A program made the translations under genes and the position numbers. This document shows positions 1-8,603 of a stretch of DNA of 35,942 nucleotides, piece by piece. The notes below the pieces were generated by a model. That model was not told the DNA's origin, did not search any database, and saw only the letters and a program-made list of their open reading frames with translations. This stretch comes from Chryseobacterium soli (lineage in GTDB: Bacteria > Bacteroidota > Bacteroidia > Flavobacteriales > Weeksellaceae). The stretch spans positions 1 through 35,942 of the forward strand of contig NZ_JPRH01000015.1 in assembly GCF_000737705.1 (NCBI RefSeq), written 5' to 3'. Within the stretch, counting starts at the first letter, position 1. The number at the start of each line of letters is the position of its first letter.

Positions 1-34
1 CTACATAGATACATGCTGCATCATATACCTTATT

Positions 35-142
<108 letters not shown>

Positions 143-148
143 TTTATT

Positions 149-187
149 AAAAGTCTCATACATTTAGTTGCATGAGACTTTTTTTTG
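149..187 (+). terminator. Rho-independent terminator after 5S rRNA
   Basis: AAGTCTCAT (151-159) pairs perfectly with ATGAGACTT (172-180) around a 12-base loop and runs into a stretch of T. It lies directly behind the 5S rRNA and would end the rRNA operon transcript. Confidence 0.9.
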
Positions 188-267
188 TGTAATACTTCAA
201 ATGTATTAATGTACCAATGTAAGAATGTAACAGTGTAGATACAATTAATTGCATCAATCATCTCTTT

Positions 268-301
268 CTACCCGCGTAAGAAATATTCAATAGGAGCGAA
301 C
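268..301 (+). repeat. Degenerate interspersed repeat, copy 1
   Basis: The block from CTACCCGCGTAAG to TAGGAGCGAAC recurs at 517-550. The copies differ by one inserted base and four substitutions, all A in this copy versus G in the other. It is non-coding, probably a remnant of a family of intergenic repeats; its genome-wide copy number cannot be judged from one window. Confidence 0.7.
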
Positions 302-516
302 ATATCCATAAATCTTCTTCCCATATTGATTGTACCACACCAAATTATTTAGATTAAGCAATATTATACTGTTATCCATTAATATACATCAATCTCCTCC
401 CGCATTCTATTTCAGGTAATAACTTTATCATTATATCACTAACATCACTCTTGCTGGTGCAAACGATAATCGCACACAATAAATCACAATAACAGCAGTT
501 CATAAACCCTATATTC

Positions 517-550
517 TATCCCGCGTAGGAAATATTCGATAGGGGCGGAC
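517..550 (+). repeat. Degenerate interspersed repeat, copy 2
   Basis: Second copy of the block at 268-301 in the same orientation, 249 bases downstream (start to start). It begins CTATCCCGCGTAGG and ends TAGGGGCGGAC. The following bases (GGCGGACTTTAGCTCGG) look like a decayed short inverted repeat. Confidence 0.7.
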
Positions 551-721
551 TTTAGCTCGGTCACCTCAATGAATCAATAAATTAATTAATTAATCATAAC
601 TAATCAACCAATAAAAATATCCACCGGCTTTAACCGAAATATGCAGATCCTATTCAAAAATTAAAATCAATTATAGAACAGATCTCAAAATATTATTATT
701 CCTGTCGATATTGAAATAAGA

Positions 722-1246
722 TTAAATACCACTTATTGTAAAAACTACATTACTGTTATAGTTTGTTGCCGGGATTGTGACAGATACCCCTGATAATTCC
801 AACTGTATTGGGATATTATTATAAGCTCCAAGCGCGAGAACTGCACTGATTCGGAATAGTTCAATATCCGTTTGTGTAAGTGTTACATAGGTGGTACCTC
901 CGGTTATGCTGCATAATACACAGACTGTAGTTCCATTTCCTGTTCTTCTGGCAGATAAAATCAGAGCACTGTTCCATGTAGGATTAGGTTGATAATGTAC
1001 AGAAACTTTGGCATTTCCCAGAACTAATGGAACACTTGCAGCTAATAAGACTTGATTGGCAGCACTTTGATAAGTTCCTGTGTAATTAGTACCTGCTTCA
1101 GTAATAGCAGTGATAGGGACAGTCCAGGCTGTACCAGTAACTGTTAAGGTTTGTGCTTTCACATAATAGCTGCATAGAAGAAGTAATAAAATTGATAGAT
1201 ATTTTGTGAGAAAACAGTTTTCGGAAAAATAGCAGTTAGACTTCAT
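722..1246 (-). CDS. Small secreted protein, last gene of pilus-like operon
   Basis: The 174-residue product has a positively charged start, a Leu-rich membrane-crossing segment (about residues 16-27) and a signal-peptidase-like end VKAQ near residue 32, so it should be exported. The mature part is Thr/Val/Ile-rich with alternating hydrophobic residues, as expected of an all-beta fold, and ends in a beta-strand-like VVFTISGI. It carries a CVLC pair. It starts 11 bases after the preceding gene and is the fifth and last gene of the leftward operon beginning at 6015. It is shorter in motif content than, and not obviously alignable to, the paralogous pair at 1258-1794 and 5437-6015. By position it could be a minor or tip subunit of a fibre. 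I do not recognise a named family; function is inferred from context only. Confidence 0.75.
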   Translation of the reverse strand: MKSNCYFSENCFLTKYLSILLLLLCSYYVKAQTLTVTGTAWTVPITAITEAGTNYTGTYQSAANQVLLAASVPLVLGNAKVSVHYQPNPTWNSALILSARRTGNGTTVCVLCSITGGTTYVTLTQTDIELFRISAVLALGAYNNIPIQLELSGVSVTIPATNYNSNVVFTISGI

Positions 1247-1257
1247 AATATTTTAAT

Positions 1258-1794
1258 TTACTCTGTGATGGTATAAGTAATAACAACCGGAGTGCTGGTG
1301 CGGGCTGATAGGTTGGCATATGTATTTGTAATAAGACTAATAGTAAGTTGATGGCCGTTATTGATTCCATTTCCTGTGAATGCTCCGCCAATTCCACTGA
1401 TAATTGTAGCTGCGGTAGCAGTAAGAGTGACCAGCCCTGAAGACGTTCCTAAAGTGCCGCCACCCGATCCGGAAGCAGCAGCGGCCTGTACTCTTATACT
1501 GACACCGGGAATGACCGGGTTGATGGAAGCGGTAATTCTTCGGGTAAGCCCTGCGGGAGCAATAGCAGACGAATAATTAATCCATTTGGTCGTATTGACA
1601 GCGGGATTTACTATTACTAGTCCTGCTTCTGTAGGAGCAACAAAATTGAGTGTTATATTTCCGGTGGGTTCTATATCCATTAATGTTACAACAGGTAATG
1701 TTACAGCAACTGAACTACTTCCGGTAGTTTGTGAAAATAAGGTGCCCGATAGTAGCAGGAAAAATATAGATAGTATGACATTTAGATTTTTCAT
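1258..1794 (-). CDS. Secreted subunit-like beta protein (paralogue of 5437-6015)
   Basis: The 178-residue product has a classical signal peptide (residues 1-21, ending LFSQ). Its mature start has alternating hydrophobic residues (SVAVTLPVVTLMDIEP). It is clearly paralogous to the 192-residue product at 5437-6015. Shared blocks are PTEAGL, VIPG.(S/D)I, AAAA.G.GGGTLGT, ISGIG.A.TGNG.NNGH and a C-terminal Val/Ile-Thr-Tyr-Thr-Ile strand. Its start overlaps the stop of the large barrel gene as ATGA, implying translational coupling. Small secreted beta proteins of this size next to a chaperone-like and an usher-like gene suggest a pilin-type structural subunit. This is inference; no pilin family is recognised with certainty. 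Confidence 0.85.
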   Translation of the reverse strand: MKNLNVILSIFFLLLSGTLFSQTTGSSSVAVTLPVVTLMDIEPTGNITLNFVAPTEAGLVIVNPAVNTTKWINYSSAIAPAGLTRRITASINPVIPGVSIRVQAAAASGSGGGTLGTSSGLVTLTATAATIISGIGGAFTGNGINNGHQLTISLITNTYANLSARTSTPVVITYTITE

Positions 1795-4547
1795 TTTTTC
1801 TTTTTTATTTCATTATATCCTACTTTTATGGACTCTTGCTGATATTTAACTTCCGTTTGCTGTTTCACGACATTAATGGTAAGATCTTTTGTTTCCGAAG
1901 GATTTAATATAAAGCTAAAGGTATCTACTGAGATCTTATACCGCTTATCCAGTCCGTTTCGGTATAATTTTACATTCCAGTTTCCCGGGCGCAGATAGGT
2001 GAAATCAAATTTTTCTCCTATAAAACCTACTTTTCTATAGATTTGTTCTCCGTTCGATGCTTCAATAATGATACTTTCCCTTTTCTTTTTCTCTTTTTTA
2101 AATTGATATTGAGCAAAGCTCAGCTGATTATTCTCAACAGGTTCATGAAATTGAATAAATCCCTGGATTTTTGAGGCCGTCGTTAATCCAAAATTGAAAA
2201 TGTTCTCTTTATTGTTTAAAGGTATCTGTACAGGTAGTGATATATCAGCAATATCATTAATTTCGGTTGTTGAGCGGTCTATTTCCAGCAGATAATCTCC
2301 GGGGCTTACATTTTTAAATATATAATCACCATTTTTATCTGTGATGGAAAGATGACTTCCCATCATTAGTCTTATCCCTTCTATTTTTTTCGCACCCATA
2401 TTGCGGATGTTTCCTGATAAAGTAGTGTATTCTGCAATTTTCTGCACCGGTACATTTAGGCGCAATGTGTAGCGTAATGAAAATATAAAATCTTTATTTC
2501 CCAATTCTCCTCTCTGTAAAGCATAACGTCCGGAAATATCAACCTCATGTCCCTGAATAATCTGTTGATGAAAAAGAATCTCGAATAGGTTCCGGTCATT
2601 ATAGTATTCTTCCGGAAGATAATTATTCTGGTAAAAAATACTTAAATAGTTTTTATCAGTAAATCTGCTTAGAATGCGCGCTCCATAGTAAATTTGCTTC
2701 TCATTTTGCATTTGATACCTTGATGTTATCGCATAACTTCCATATAAATTAAAAGAGGTTTTAAATTTTTCAAAAGCCAGATTAGCAGTATAGAAACTTG
2801 AATTTCCGGTAAATCCAGACAGATAATTATCCGTTTTACCCCATTGGCTCTGTAGGTTTAGTTGAAATAGCCCTATTTGCTGGTCGATGGTGAGTCTGAA
2901 AAATCTTTCATAATAATTAAATTGTCTAGGTTCCAGACGGTCTTGATATTTTTGATATCCGTTGTAAAGCATCACCGATCCTTTTTTCGCATACCTGTAA
3001 TTGATGCCGTATTGAAGATATTGTCTGTAGGGTGCCGCTAAATATAAAGTATCTCTTTGGAAATTTCTGGCATCCTGTACATAATTGGCAAATAAATTGA
3101 GGCGCTTTGAGAATTTATATTGAAGATTTCCATTAAATGTACTTGTATTGGTAAAGTAGCCTGCGAATTGAGGGCTTGATCTCATATACATTATATTCCC
3201 ATTGAATTTTTCAAAGCTTCCCAAAAACTGCATCATATAAGCGCTGCCTTCTGTTCGGTCTGTCTTGCTGTAAGCTATTTCACCGGAGACATCAAGATTT
3301 TTATTCAGTTTAAATTTTCCTGTTGCGTATGGAAGATGAGCATTAGAGTCCAATTTTAGACCATTAAGACTAAAGCCAGGATCTTCAGTTCGTGGGATTT
3401 TATATAAATAACCTGCTGTAATTTCAGATTCTTTATTCAGCTTAAAGGTCGAATAGATATTGAATTCATCTTTAATATCCCGGAAAAATCTGGGATGATT
3501 ATAAAAACTGCCTATGCTAAATTTTTTAAAGTTATAACGAAACTCTGCACCTCTTCCGTACCGGGCAAATTCTGTGAGATAAGACGAAGTATATGTTTTA
3601 TCGCCGAGATGAGCAAAAAGGTTTTCCCTTCTGTAATTGATAAAATACTCTTCATATTGAGTGAAAGAGTTAAACTCTACGGGATTTTTAGTTACGGCAT
3701 GAAATTCAAGTTGCCCTTTATTGTCTTTGTCGAGACTTCCTTTACCATAAATTTCTCCCTGGAAGCCATCATGATACATTCCTCTGTTTTGCATTCCGAT
3801 AAAAGATAAAGAGGCTGAAACCGGTAGCCGGTGATAAATATCCTCTTCAATGGGTTTGGTAGAAATAATCTGGGTGCTGGAATAAACCATTTGATTTTCT
3901 TTAGGATGATCAGCAGAGGAAACGGATAAATTGAGATTCTGATATTCATTTTTTCCTAAATCGGCATTCGTATTTTTGCTAACGGTCACTATTTTTGTTT
4001 CTCCTGGTAATAGAAGTAAAGAAGGTCCGTTATCTACAATTGCATTTTTACTTTCCAGTAAAAGATTCTCAGTTACATTTCCACTGTTTTTTATCAGGAA
4101 AGAAGATTTGATAGTTTCTCCTGCTTTTACAAATTCCGGAGCATTGATTGCCATTACGGAGAGCTTCCTGTTTCCGGCAACTAATATTGGTAAAGACTGA
4201 AGAAGTGGATTTCCATTATTTTTTTCTGTCCCGTGTAAGGTAACTGTATAATTACCCTGAGGGCATTCTGCTGCAATACGTAAAGGAACAATATAGAGCG
4301 AATTCTGGCCTGCCGGAATGGAATATTCACTTTTTGTGATGATTGGCTGGATATACTGCCCGGATGTTTCTATCCGAATGTCATAGATTTTGTTTTCAGA
4401 AGTTTTATTTTCTATCGTAAAGGAAATAGAAGTAGCCGTTCCAGGCAGTAGACTATCTTTTTTGCTGACAAATTCTTTAGGTTGTTGAGAAAAAATAAGT
4501 ACCGGGAATAATAGAATGATACAATATAGAATCCAGTTTTTAATCAT
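1791..4547 (-). CDS. Usher-like outer-membrane beta-barrel with Ig-like N-terminus
   Basis: The 918-residue product has a signal peptide (1-20, ending LIFSQ). Two Ig-like/NEW3-style domains follow (about 28-125 and 130-225; PAGQNSLYIVPL, AGETIKSSFLIKNSGNVTENL). A long stretch (about 240-690) is built of alternating, aromatic-rich strands typical of an outer-membrane barrel. Then comes a carboxypeptidase-regulatory-like domain (about 705-775; IEGIRLMMG, ITDKNGDYIFKNVSPGDYLLEID) and a last beta domain to the end. The barrel flanked by periplasmic-type beta domains and its length of about 900 residues resemble fimbrial ushers, though I see no sequence signature of the proteobacterial usher family. 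It overlaps the chaperone-like gene by 8 bases and the next subunit gene by ATGA. Alternatives are a surface-anchored adhesin barrel or another secretion pore. Confidence 0.85.
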   Translation of the reverse strand: MIKNWILYCIILLFPVLIFSQQPKEFVSKKDSLLPGTATSISFTIENKTSENKIYDIRIETSGQYIQPIITKSEYSIPAGQNSLYIVPLRIAAECPQGNYTVTLHGTEKNNGNPLLQSLPILVAGNRKLSVMAINAPEFVKAGETIKSSFLIKNSGNVTENLLLESKNAIVDNGPSLLLLPGETKIVTVSKNTNADLGKNEYQNLNLSVSSADHPKENQMVYSSTQIISTKPIEEDIYHRLPVSASLSFIGMQNRGMYHDGFQGEIYGKGSLDKDNKGQLEFHAVTKNPVEFNSFTQYEEYFINYRRENLFAHLGDKTYTSSYLTEFARYGRGAEFRYNFKKFSIGSFYNHPRFFRDIKDEFNIYSTFKLNKESEITAGYLYKIPRTEDPGFSLNGLKLDSNAHLPYATGKFKLNKNLDVSGEIAYSKTDRTEGSAYMMQFLGSFEKFNGNIMYMRSSPQFAGYFTNTSTFNGNLQYKFSKRLNLFANYVQDARNFQRDTLYLAAPYRQYLQYGINYRYAKKGSVMLYNGYQKYQDRLEPRQFNYYERFFRLTIDQQIGLFQLNLQSQWGKTDNYLSGFTGNSSFYTANLAFEKFKTSFNLYGSYAITSRYQMQNEKQIYYGARILSRFTDKNYLSIFYQNNYLPEEYYNDRNLFEILFHQQIIQGHEVDISGRYALQRGELGNKDFIFSLRYTLRLNVPVQKIAEYTTLSGNIRNMGAKKIEGIRLMMGSHLSITDKNGDYIFKNVSPGDYLLEIDRSTTEINDIADISLPVQIPLNNKENIFNFGLTTASKIQGFIQFHEPVENNQLSFAQYQFKKEKKKRESIIIEASNGEQIYRKVGFIGEKFDFTYLRPGNWNVKLYRNGLDKRYKISVDTFSFILNPSETKDLTINVVKQQTEVKYQQESIKVGYNEIKKKK

Positions 4548-5340
4548 TTTTTACTTCTAGTTCCACATTGAGGGCGAATGCATTTTCGTCTTCATCGGTT
4601 GCTATAATCACAGCATTATATTGACCGGGAGGAATTGTATTGATGTCAATATGATATGATTTAGATGTTTTAGGTAATAACCCCATAGCCTGGCTGGAAA
4701 ATGTTCCCACTTTTTGCCCTGTTTTACGATTATAGATTTCAATTACTGCCGTAGGCTTACAATAAATATTTCCTTTATTGGCTATGGCTATTTTTACAGT
4801 CTGTCTGCCCTCTTCTTTTTCAATTCTTACACTTTCAAACTTAAGATCAGGTTTTATTTTTTCAGCATCGTAATCTGTAATTACCTGGATGGCATAGCGG
4901 ATAATAGAAGTTATATTAACTCCCTGTTTACTGTCACTTGGTTTTACATCTTCTACCGGCTCTACCATGATCACGCTCCAATAACTGCCTGCATTGATAC
5001 CAGTATTGGGTATAATAATTTCATAATAGATTTCTGTTTTTTCCTTAGCTTTTAAAGTAATGAAATTCGTATTGAGCCTGATCCAATCTGTATTCGTTTT
5101 CTCGTTTGTATGAGGACTTGTATAACTAATAGTTCCATCCGACTGATACATGAAATCCTGTAAAAATATTTTTACATTCTGCGGTTTGTTATCTGTATTT
5201 TCTATCGCAATTTTACCCTTATAGACCTGTCCGTTTTCTACTTTATAATTATGGGTAAGCCCATTGAGAATGACAATGCTTGCCTGTAAAATAGTAAACG
5301 GGATTATTAAGGAAACAAAAAAGAGAATGCGCTTTATCAT
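4540..5340 (-). CDS. Periplasmic two-Ig-domain, chaperone-like protein
   Basis: The product is 266 residues from the Met at 5340; an in-frame Met 11 codons upstream would put extra polar residues before the signal peptide, so the inner start is preferred. The signal peptide is MIKRILFFVS...ILQAS. Domain one (about 20-145) follows the pattern of DUF916-type and PapD-type Ig folds: VYKGKIAIENTDNKPQNVKI, SDGTISY, ITLKAKEKTEIYYEIIIP, then AGSYWSVIMVEP. Domain two (about 160-266) begins KPDLKFESVRIE and ends with PPGQYNAVIIATD and a final strand. Two Ig domains in about 245 mature residues is the size of a pilus chaperone. The gene sits between a subunit gene and the usher-like gene. Specific chaperone activity is inferred; resemblance to Gram-positive WxL-partner proteins (DUF916/DUF3324) is an alternative reading. 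Confidence 0.8.
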   Translation of the reverse strand: MIKRILFFVSLIIPFTILQASIVILNGLTHNYKVENGQVYKGKIAIENTDNKPQNVKIFLQDFMYQSDGTISYTSPHTNEKTNTDWIRLNTNFITLKAKEKTEIYYEIIIPNTGINAGSYWSVIMVEPVEDVKPSDSKQGVNITSIIRYAIQVITDYDAEKIKPDLKFESVRIEKEEGRQTVKIAIANKGNIYCKPTAVIEIYNRKTGQKVGTFSSQAMGLLPKTSKSYHIDINTIPPGQYNAVIIATDEDENAFALNVELEVKND

Positions 5341-5381
5341 TTTGAATGTAAAGTTTAGGTTAATTGAGAGCAATAGAAAAC

Positions 5382-5413
5382 TAAGAAGAAACTGATAAAT
5401 CGATTTCTTCTTA
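5382..5413 (-). promoter_or_regulatory. Intercistronic hairpin behind the first subunit gene
   Basis: TAAGAAGAAA (5382-5391) and TTTCTTCTTA (5404-5413) form a perfect 10-bp stem with a 12-base loop. It lies between the stop of the first subunit gene and the start of the chaperone-like gene. On the minus strand the stem is followed by GTTTTC, only a weak T-run. It could partially terminate transcription or protect the 5' gene's mRNA, giving more subunit than assembly machinery. Confidence 0.55.
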
Positions 5414-5436
5414 CTTATAAGGTGAAAAATTCAGAA

Positions 5437-6015
5437 TTAGTTATCTGAAATCGTATACGTCACTGTTGCAACAGTAGTGGCGGATGCCTGTAGATCGGCA
5501 TAAACTGCTACACCACCAGGACCACTTCCTGCAGCGAGTGCATACGTAAGGTTATGTCCGTTATTGGCGCCATTTCCTGTGTAAGCGCTTCCTATTCCGG
5601 AAACAATGGTCTGATCAACGGCACTTAATGTCAACTGTGCGGAAGGGGTACCCAATGTTCCACCCCCAGCACCTGTAGCTGCTGCTGCGGTTACATGGAT
5701 ATCAATACCGGGAATAACAGCATTTAATTTTACAGAGACATTACGGGTAGGATCAGCAACAGATTTAATGGAAGAATAGTTCAGCCAAAGTGTGGTATTG
5801 CTTGCATTCGGAATAATAGGAAGTCCTGCTTCTGTAGGAGCGGTAAAACCTAACGTAATATTTTTCGTAGCTGCTGGTTCAATGTCTACCAGTGCAACTT
5901 CCGGAATCGTGATTGCTATGGTATGATTGTCCGTATTGGTATCCTGTGCATTCATGCCAGCAGAGATGGCTAGGGCCATTAAAGATAATGATAGAGAAAA
6001 TTTGAAATTTTTCAT
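5437..6015 (-). CDS. Secreted subunit-like beta protein, first gene of operon
   Basis: The 192-residue product has a signal peptide (1-23, ending GMNAQ). The mature N-terminus alternates hydrophobic residues (TIAITIPEVALVDIEP), which would suit a donor strand in a donor-strand-complemented fibre. Gly/Ala-rich loops follow (AAAATGAGGGTLGT, GIGSAYTGNGANNGHNLT), with a C-terminal strand TVTYTISDN. It is paralogous to the 178-residue product at 1258-1794. It is the first of five leftward genes, separated from the second by 96 bases holding a hairpin, so it may be the most abundant product. Major-subunit status is inferred from position, not from a recognised family. No clear TAnnTTTG promoter element was found upstream. 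Confidence 0.85.
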   Translation of the reverse strand: MKNFKFSLSLSLMALAISAGMNAQDTNTDNHTIAITIPEVALVDIEPAATKNITLGFTAPTEAGLPIIPNASNTTLWLNYSSIKSVADPTRNVSVKLNAVIPGIDIHVTAAAATGAGGGTLGTPSAQLTLSAVDQTIVSGIGSAYTGNGANNGHNLTYALAAGSGPGGVAVYADLQASATTVATVTYTISDN

Positions 6016-6190
6016 GGTGGTAATAGTTTTGTAAAGTGAAGTTAATAAAAATTCAATAATATGTGGTGTTTAAATATATTTTTTTTGGATTATAATTTAA
6101 TTATTCTTACTATTTTAAAAAATATGTTTTTGGATAATCTATATTATGAAAAAAAACAGTACGTTTTTATGACTGAAATCAGAGTAATGA

Positions 6191-6229
6191 AAAGAAGCCT
6201 TAGACAAGTAGTGTAAGGCTTCTTTTTTT
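6191..6229. terminator. Terminator behind the phospholipase operon
   Basis: AAAGAAGCCTTA (6191-6202) pairs over 12 bp with TAAGGCTTCTTT (6214-6225), loop 11 bases. The T-run is best on the plus strand (to 6229), but the minus strand also ends in TTTT, so it can act on the leftward phospholipase operon ending at 6243. Confidence 0.75.
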
Positions 6230-6242
6230 AGTTATCCTATAT

Positions 6243-8588
6243 TTATGACCAGTGTGGATCAGAAATAGATGTCTTTCCTGTTTCTATTCTTCCCGAAAAT
6301 TGCCAGATATTTTCTCCTGAATTGAGTTTTAGATCATACCAGCCTTTATTTTTAGTAAGAGGAAAAACGATCTTTTCTTCAGTCTTATGTAAAGAAATTT
6401 TCTTCCGGATGTTTTCATACAAATCTTCTAACATTACGGTGACGGTTTCCTTTGTGCTTTTTCTGAAAATCAATTCAACTTCGTTTTTTGAAATATTATT
6501 ATTCAGCGAAATTTCTAGTTGAATGTGTTTTTCTCCCTTAAAATGCCTGTAGAAACCATTGGGACCAAACACTTCATAATCATATACATCTGTATCAATA
6601 TGATGAGATAAGGTCTGTTTTGAATATAAGGCATACGAAAAATTCAAGTGGTGCCCATTAAATTGGGTTCTGTCATAAATCAATAATGGGACACCATTTT
6701 CTTTTAAATTAACCATATTAATTTTTCCGTGCTCAAGATTCACCTGGTAATTGTATGGAAGCGGATTAGACGGTTTCGTTCCTCTTTCCTGAATTTCCAG
6801 CAAATGTGGGCTGAGTTCACTTTCAGAATACCATTTCAGATGGGGAACAGGTTTGTTTTTTGCTGCATTGATCGTTTTTGCATACTCCTTTTGATCCAAA
6901 TAATCCATCTGAGGGATTTTTATGCTGGATGATTGGAATGCTGATGTAAGATCTCCACAAACAGCCCTTCTCCAGTCGCTTATGGTATCTATGGTTGCAT
7001 CTTTATTGAATTTTTTCTTAATAAATTTCTCCAGAAACTGCAGAACCGAAGTATGGTCTGAAACTTCAGAGTTTACAAAACCTCCTTTGGTCCAGGGTGA
7101 GGCAATGATCATCGGAACCCGGTATCCCAGCCCTACCGTTCCTTCAATACGCTCACTATCCCTCAATTGTTGGGAAGACATATATTCCTGAGTTTTATTT
7201 ACATATTCGGCACCTTCTTTCCCATTCATATCAACAGGCTGATTGGGATTTACCGGGGGTGCAAAAGGAAGGACATGATCAAAATAGCCGTCATTTTCAT
7301 CATAATTGATAATAAAGATGGTTTTTTTCCATGTTTCAGGATCCTGAGTCAGTATATTTAAAACTTCTGAAATATACCATGCCCCATACCAGGGGGATCC
7401 CGGATGGTCGGAAAAATGTTCCGGGGCAACTAACCAAGAAATCAAAGGAAGCTTTTTCTCTTTTACATCTTTCCGGAACTGGAACAGGACATCACTTTTC
7501 GGAACAACCAACCTTTCTCCGCTGTCATCCTTTCCTATTTCCAGATTCCAGTAATCGGGGTCACCGGAATTTGTGGTAAATGCCTTTTCATGAAGATTTT
7601 TTTCTTTTTGGGAAAGTTTCGAATAATTATCGGGATGGTACTGTACCAGATCTTCCTGAAGTTCAGAGATGAGTGCTTCAAGCCTTTCCTTCTGACTTGG
7701 TTTTTTCTCAATTTCAAGCTTCAGGTATTGAATAACATTAGGAATGTTTTGGTAATAGCCTTTTGAAAATTTTACATTAAATGCTGAAAACCACTCGATC
7801 GGGTTATCGGTGAAATTACTCAGCCATGCTTCCTGTTCACCGGACATTCCTTTCGGAAGGCTTATTTCATTTTGATAAATTTTCCATGAGACATTCTGTT
7901 CTTCCAGAATTTCAGGAAAGCTTTTCCATCTTGCCTGTCTGGCTTTATCATAATCGATATTATCATTGTATACATTGGCCTTTACCTTACCGTTTTGCTG
8001 TTCCCGAATCGTTCCGGACCAAAGGAAAAGCCTGTTAGGAGTTGTTCCGGTAAGGGATGAACAAAAGTATTGGTCAAATATGGTGAATGCGTCTGCAAGC
8101 TGATAATAAAAAGGAAGGTCTTCACGGTTGTAATATCCCAGGGTAAGCGGAATATCTTTATACTCTTTGTTCCCGGAGGCTTTTGCCTGCAGCCACTGAT
8201 CATATTTTCCTTTATTCAATGCTTTCTGCTGATCGCTCCAGGAATGAGGGAGCGAGCTCATCCAGGTAGATTTGGTATTTCTTAAATCTAAACGGGCGGG
8301 TGAAGCATATTGTCCTGCATCATTTTTTTGAAAAAAAGCAGAATGTCCATCCTGCTTTACAAAAGTTCTTTTATCCAGAAAACCTCTTACCCCTTTTAGG
8401 GCTCCGAAAGTATGGTCGAATGAACGGTTTTCCTGCATTAAAATAACAACATGTTCTGCATCATAGAAAGTAGATGCCGCTGCCGGCTCAATCATTAAAG
8501 CTTTTAAAATAGATGGATGGAGGACGCTGGAAGTTCCAAGACCAGCTAATAATAGGCTGGATTTTTCTAAAAATTCTCTTCTGTTCAT
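6243..8588 (-). CDS. Phosphocholine-specific phospholipase C, Tat-exported
   Basis: The 781-residue product is close in architecture and length to the non-haemolytic, phosphocholine-preferring PLC family. It hydrolyses phosphatidylcholine-type lipids to diacylglycerol and phosphocholine outside the cytoplasm. The N-terminus MNRREFLEKSSLLLAG is a twin-arginine signal. The catalytic domain shows ENRSFDHTFG (53-62), the family's metal/nucleophile region, and NYDENDGYFDHV near 425. Two C-terminal beta domains (DUF756 type) occupy about 600-690 and 690-781. The ATG at 8588 is chosen over a TTG two codons earlier because it places the RR motif normally. The gene follows susD by 80 bases in the same direction, so it is probably co-transcribed with the SusC/SusD transporter. 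Confidence 0.93.
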   Translation of the reverse strand: MNRREFLEKSSLLLAGLGTSSVLHPSILKALMIEPAAASTFYDAEHVVILMQENRSFDHTFGALKGVRGFLDKRTFVKQDGHSAFFQKNDAGQYASPARLDLRNTKSTWMSSLPHSWSDQQKALNKGKYDQWLQAKASGNKEYKDIPLTLGYYNREDLPFYYQLADAFTIFDQYFCSSLTGTTPNRLFLWSGTIREQQNGKVKANVYNDNIDYDKARQARWKSFPEILEEQNVSWKIYQNEISLPKGMSGEQEAWLSNFTDNPIEWFSAFNVKFSKGYYQNIPNVIQYLKLEIEKKPSQKERLEALISELQEDLVQYHPDNYSKLSQKEKNLHEKAFTTNSGDPDYWNLEIGKDDSGERLVVPKSDVLFQFRKDVKEKKLPLISWLVAPEHFSDHPGSPWYGAWYISEVLNILTQDPETWKKTIFIINYDENDGYFDHVLPFAPPVNPNQPVDMNGKEGAEYVNKTQEYMSSQQLRDSERIEGTVGLGYRVPMIIASPWTKGGFVNSEVSDHTSVLQFLEKFIKKKFNKDATIDTISDWRRAVCGDLTSAFQSSSIKIPQMDYLDQKEYAKTINAAKNKPVPHLKWYSESELSPHLLEIQERGTKPSNPLPYNYQVNLEHGKINMVNLKENGVPLLIYDRTQFNGHHLNFSYALYSKQTLSHHIDTDVYDYEVFGPNGFYRHFKGEKHIQLEISLNNNISKNEVELIFRKSTKETVTVMLEDLYENIRKKISLHKTEEKIVFPLTKNKGWYDLKLNSGENIWQFSGRIETGKTSISDPHWS

Positions 8589-8603
8589 GTTCAAAATAAT
8601 AAG

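Larger units (their letters stand above)
188..721. other. Spacer without recognisable gene
   Basis: This 530-base stretch between the 5S terminator and the pilus-like operon has no credible reading frame on either strand. It is A+T-rich, has an AATT run near 575-595, and contains the two copies of a degenerate repeat listed separately. I see no clear hairpin-plus-T terminator for the leftward gene ending at 722. Confidence 0.6.

Noticed and set aside
575..600. AATTAATTAATTAAT tract as a possible microsatellite or origin element
   Set aside because: Short simple sequence expected in an A+T-rich spacer; no DnaA-box-like motifs nearby.
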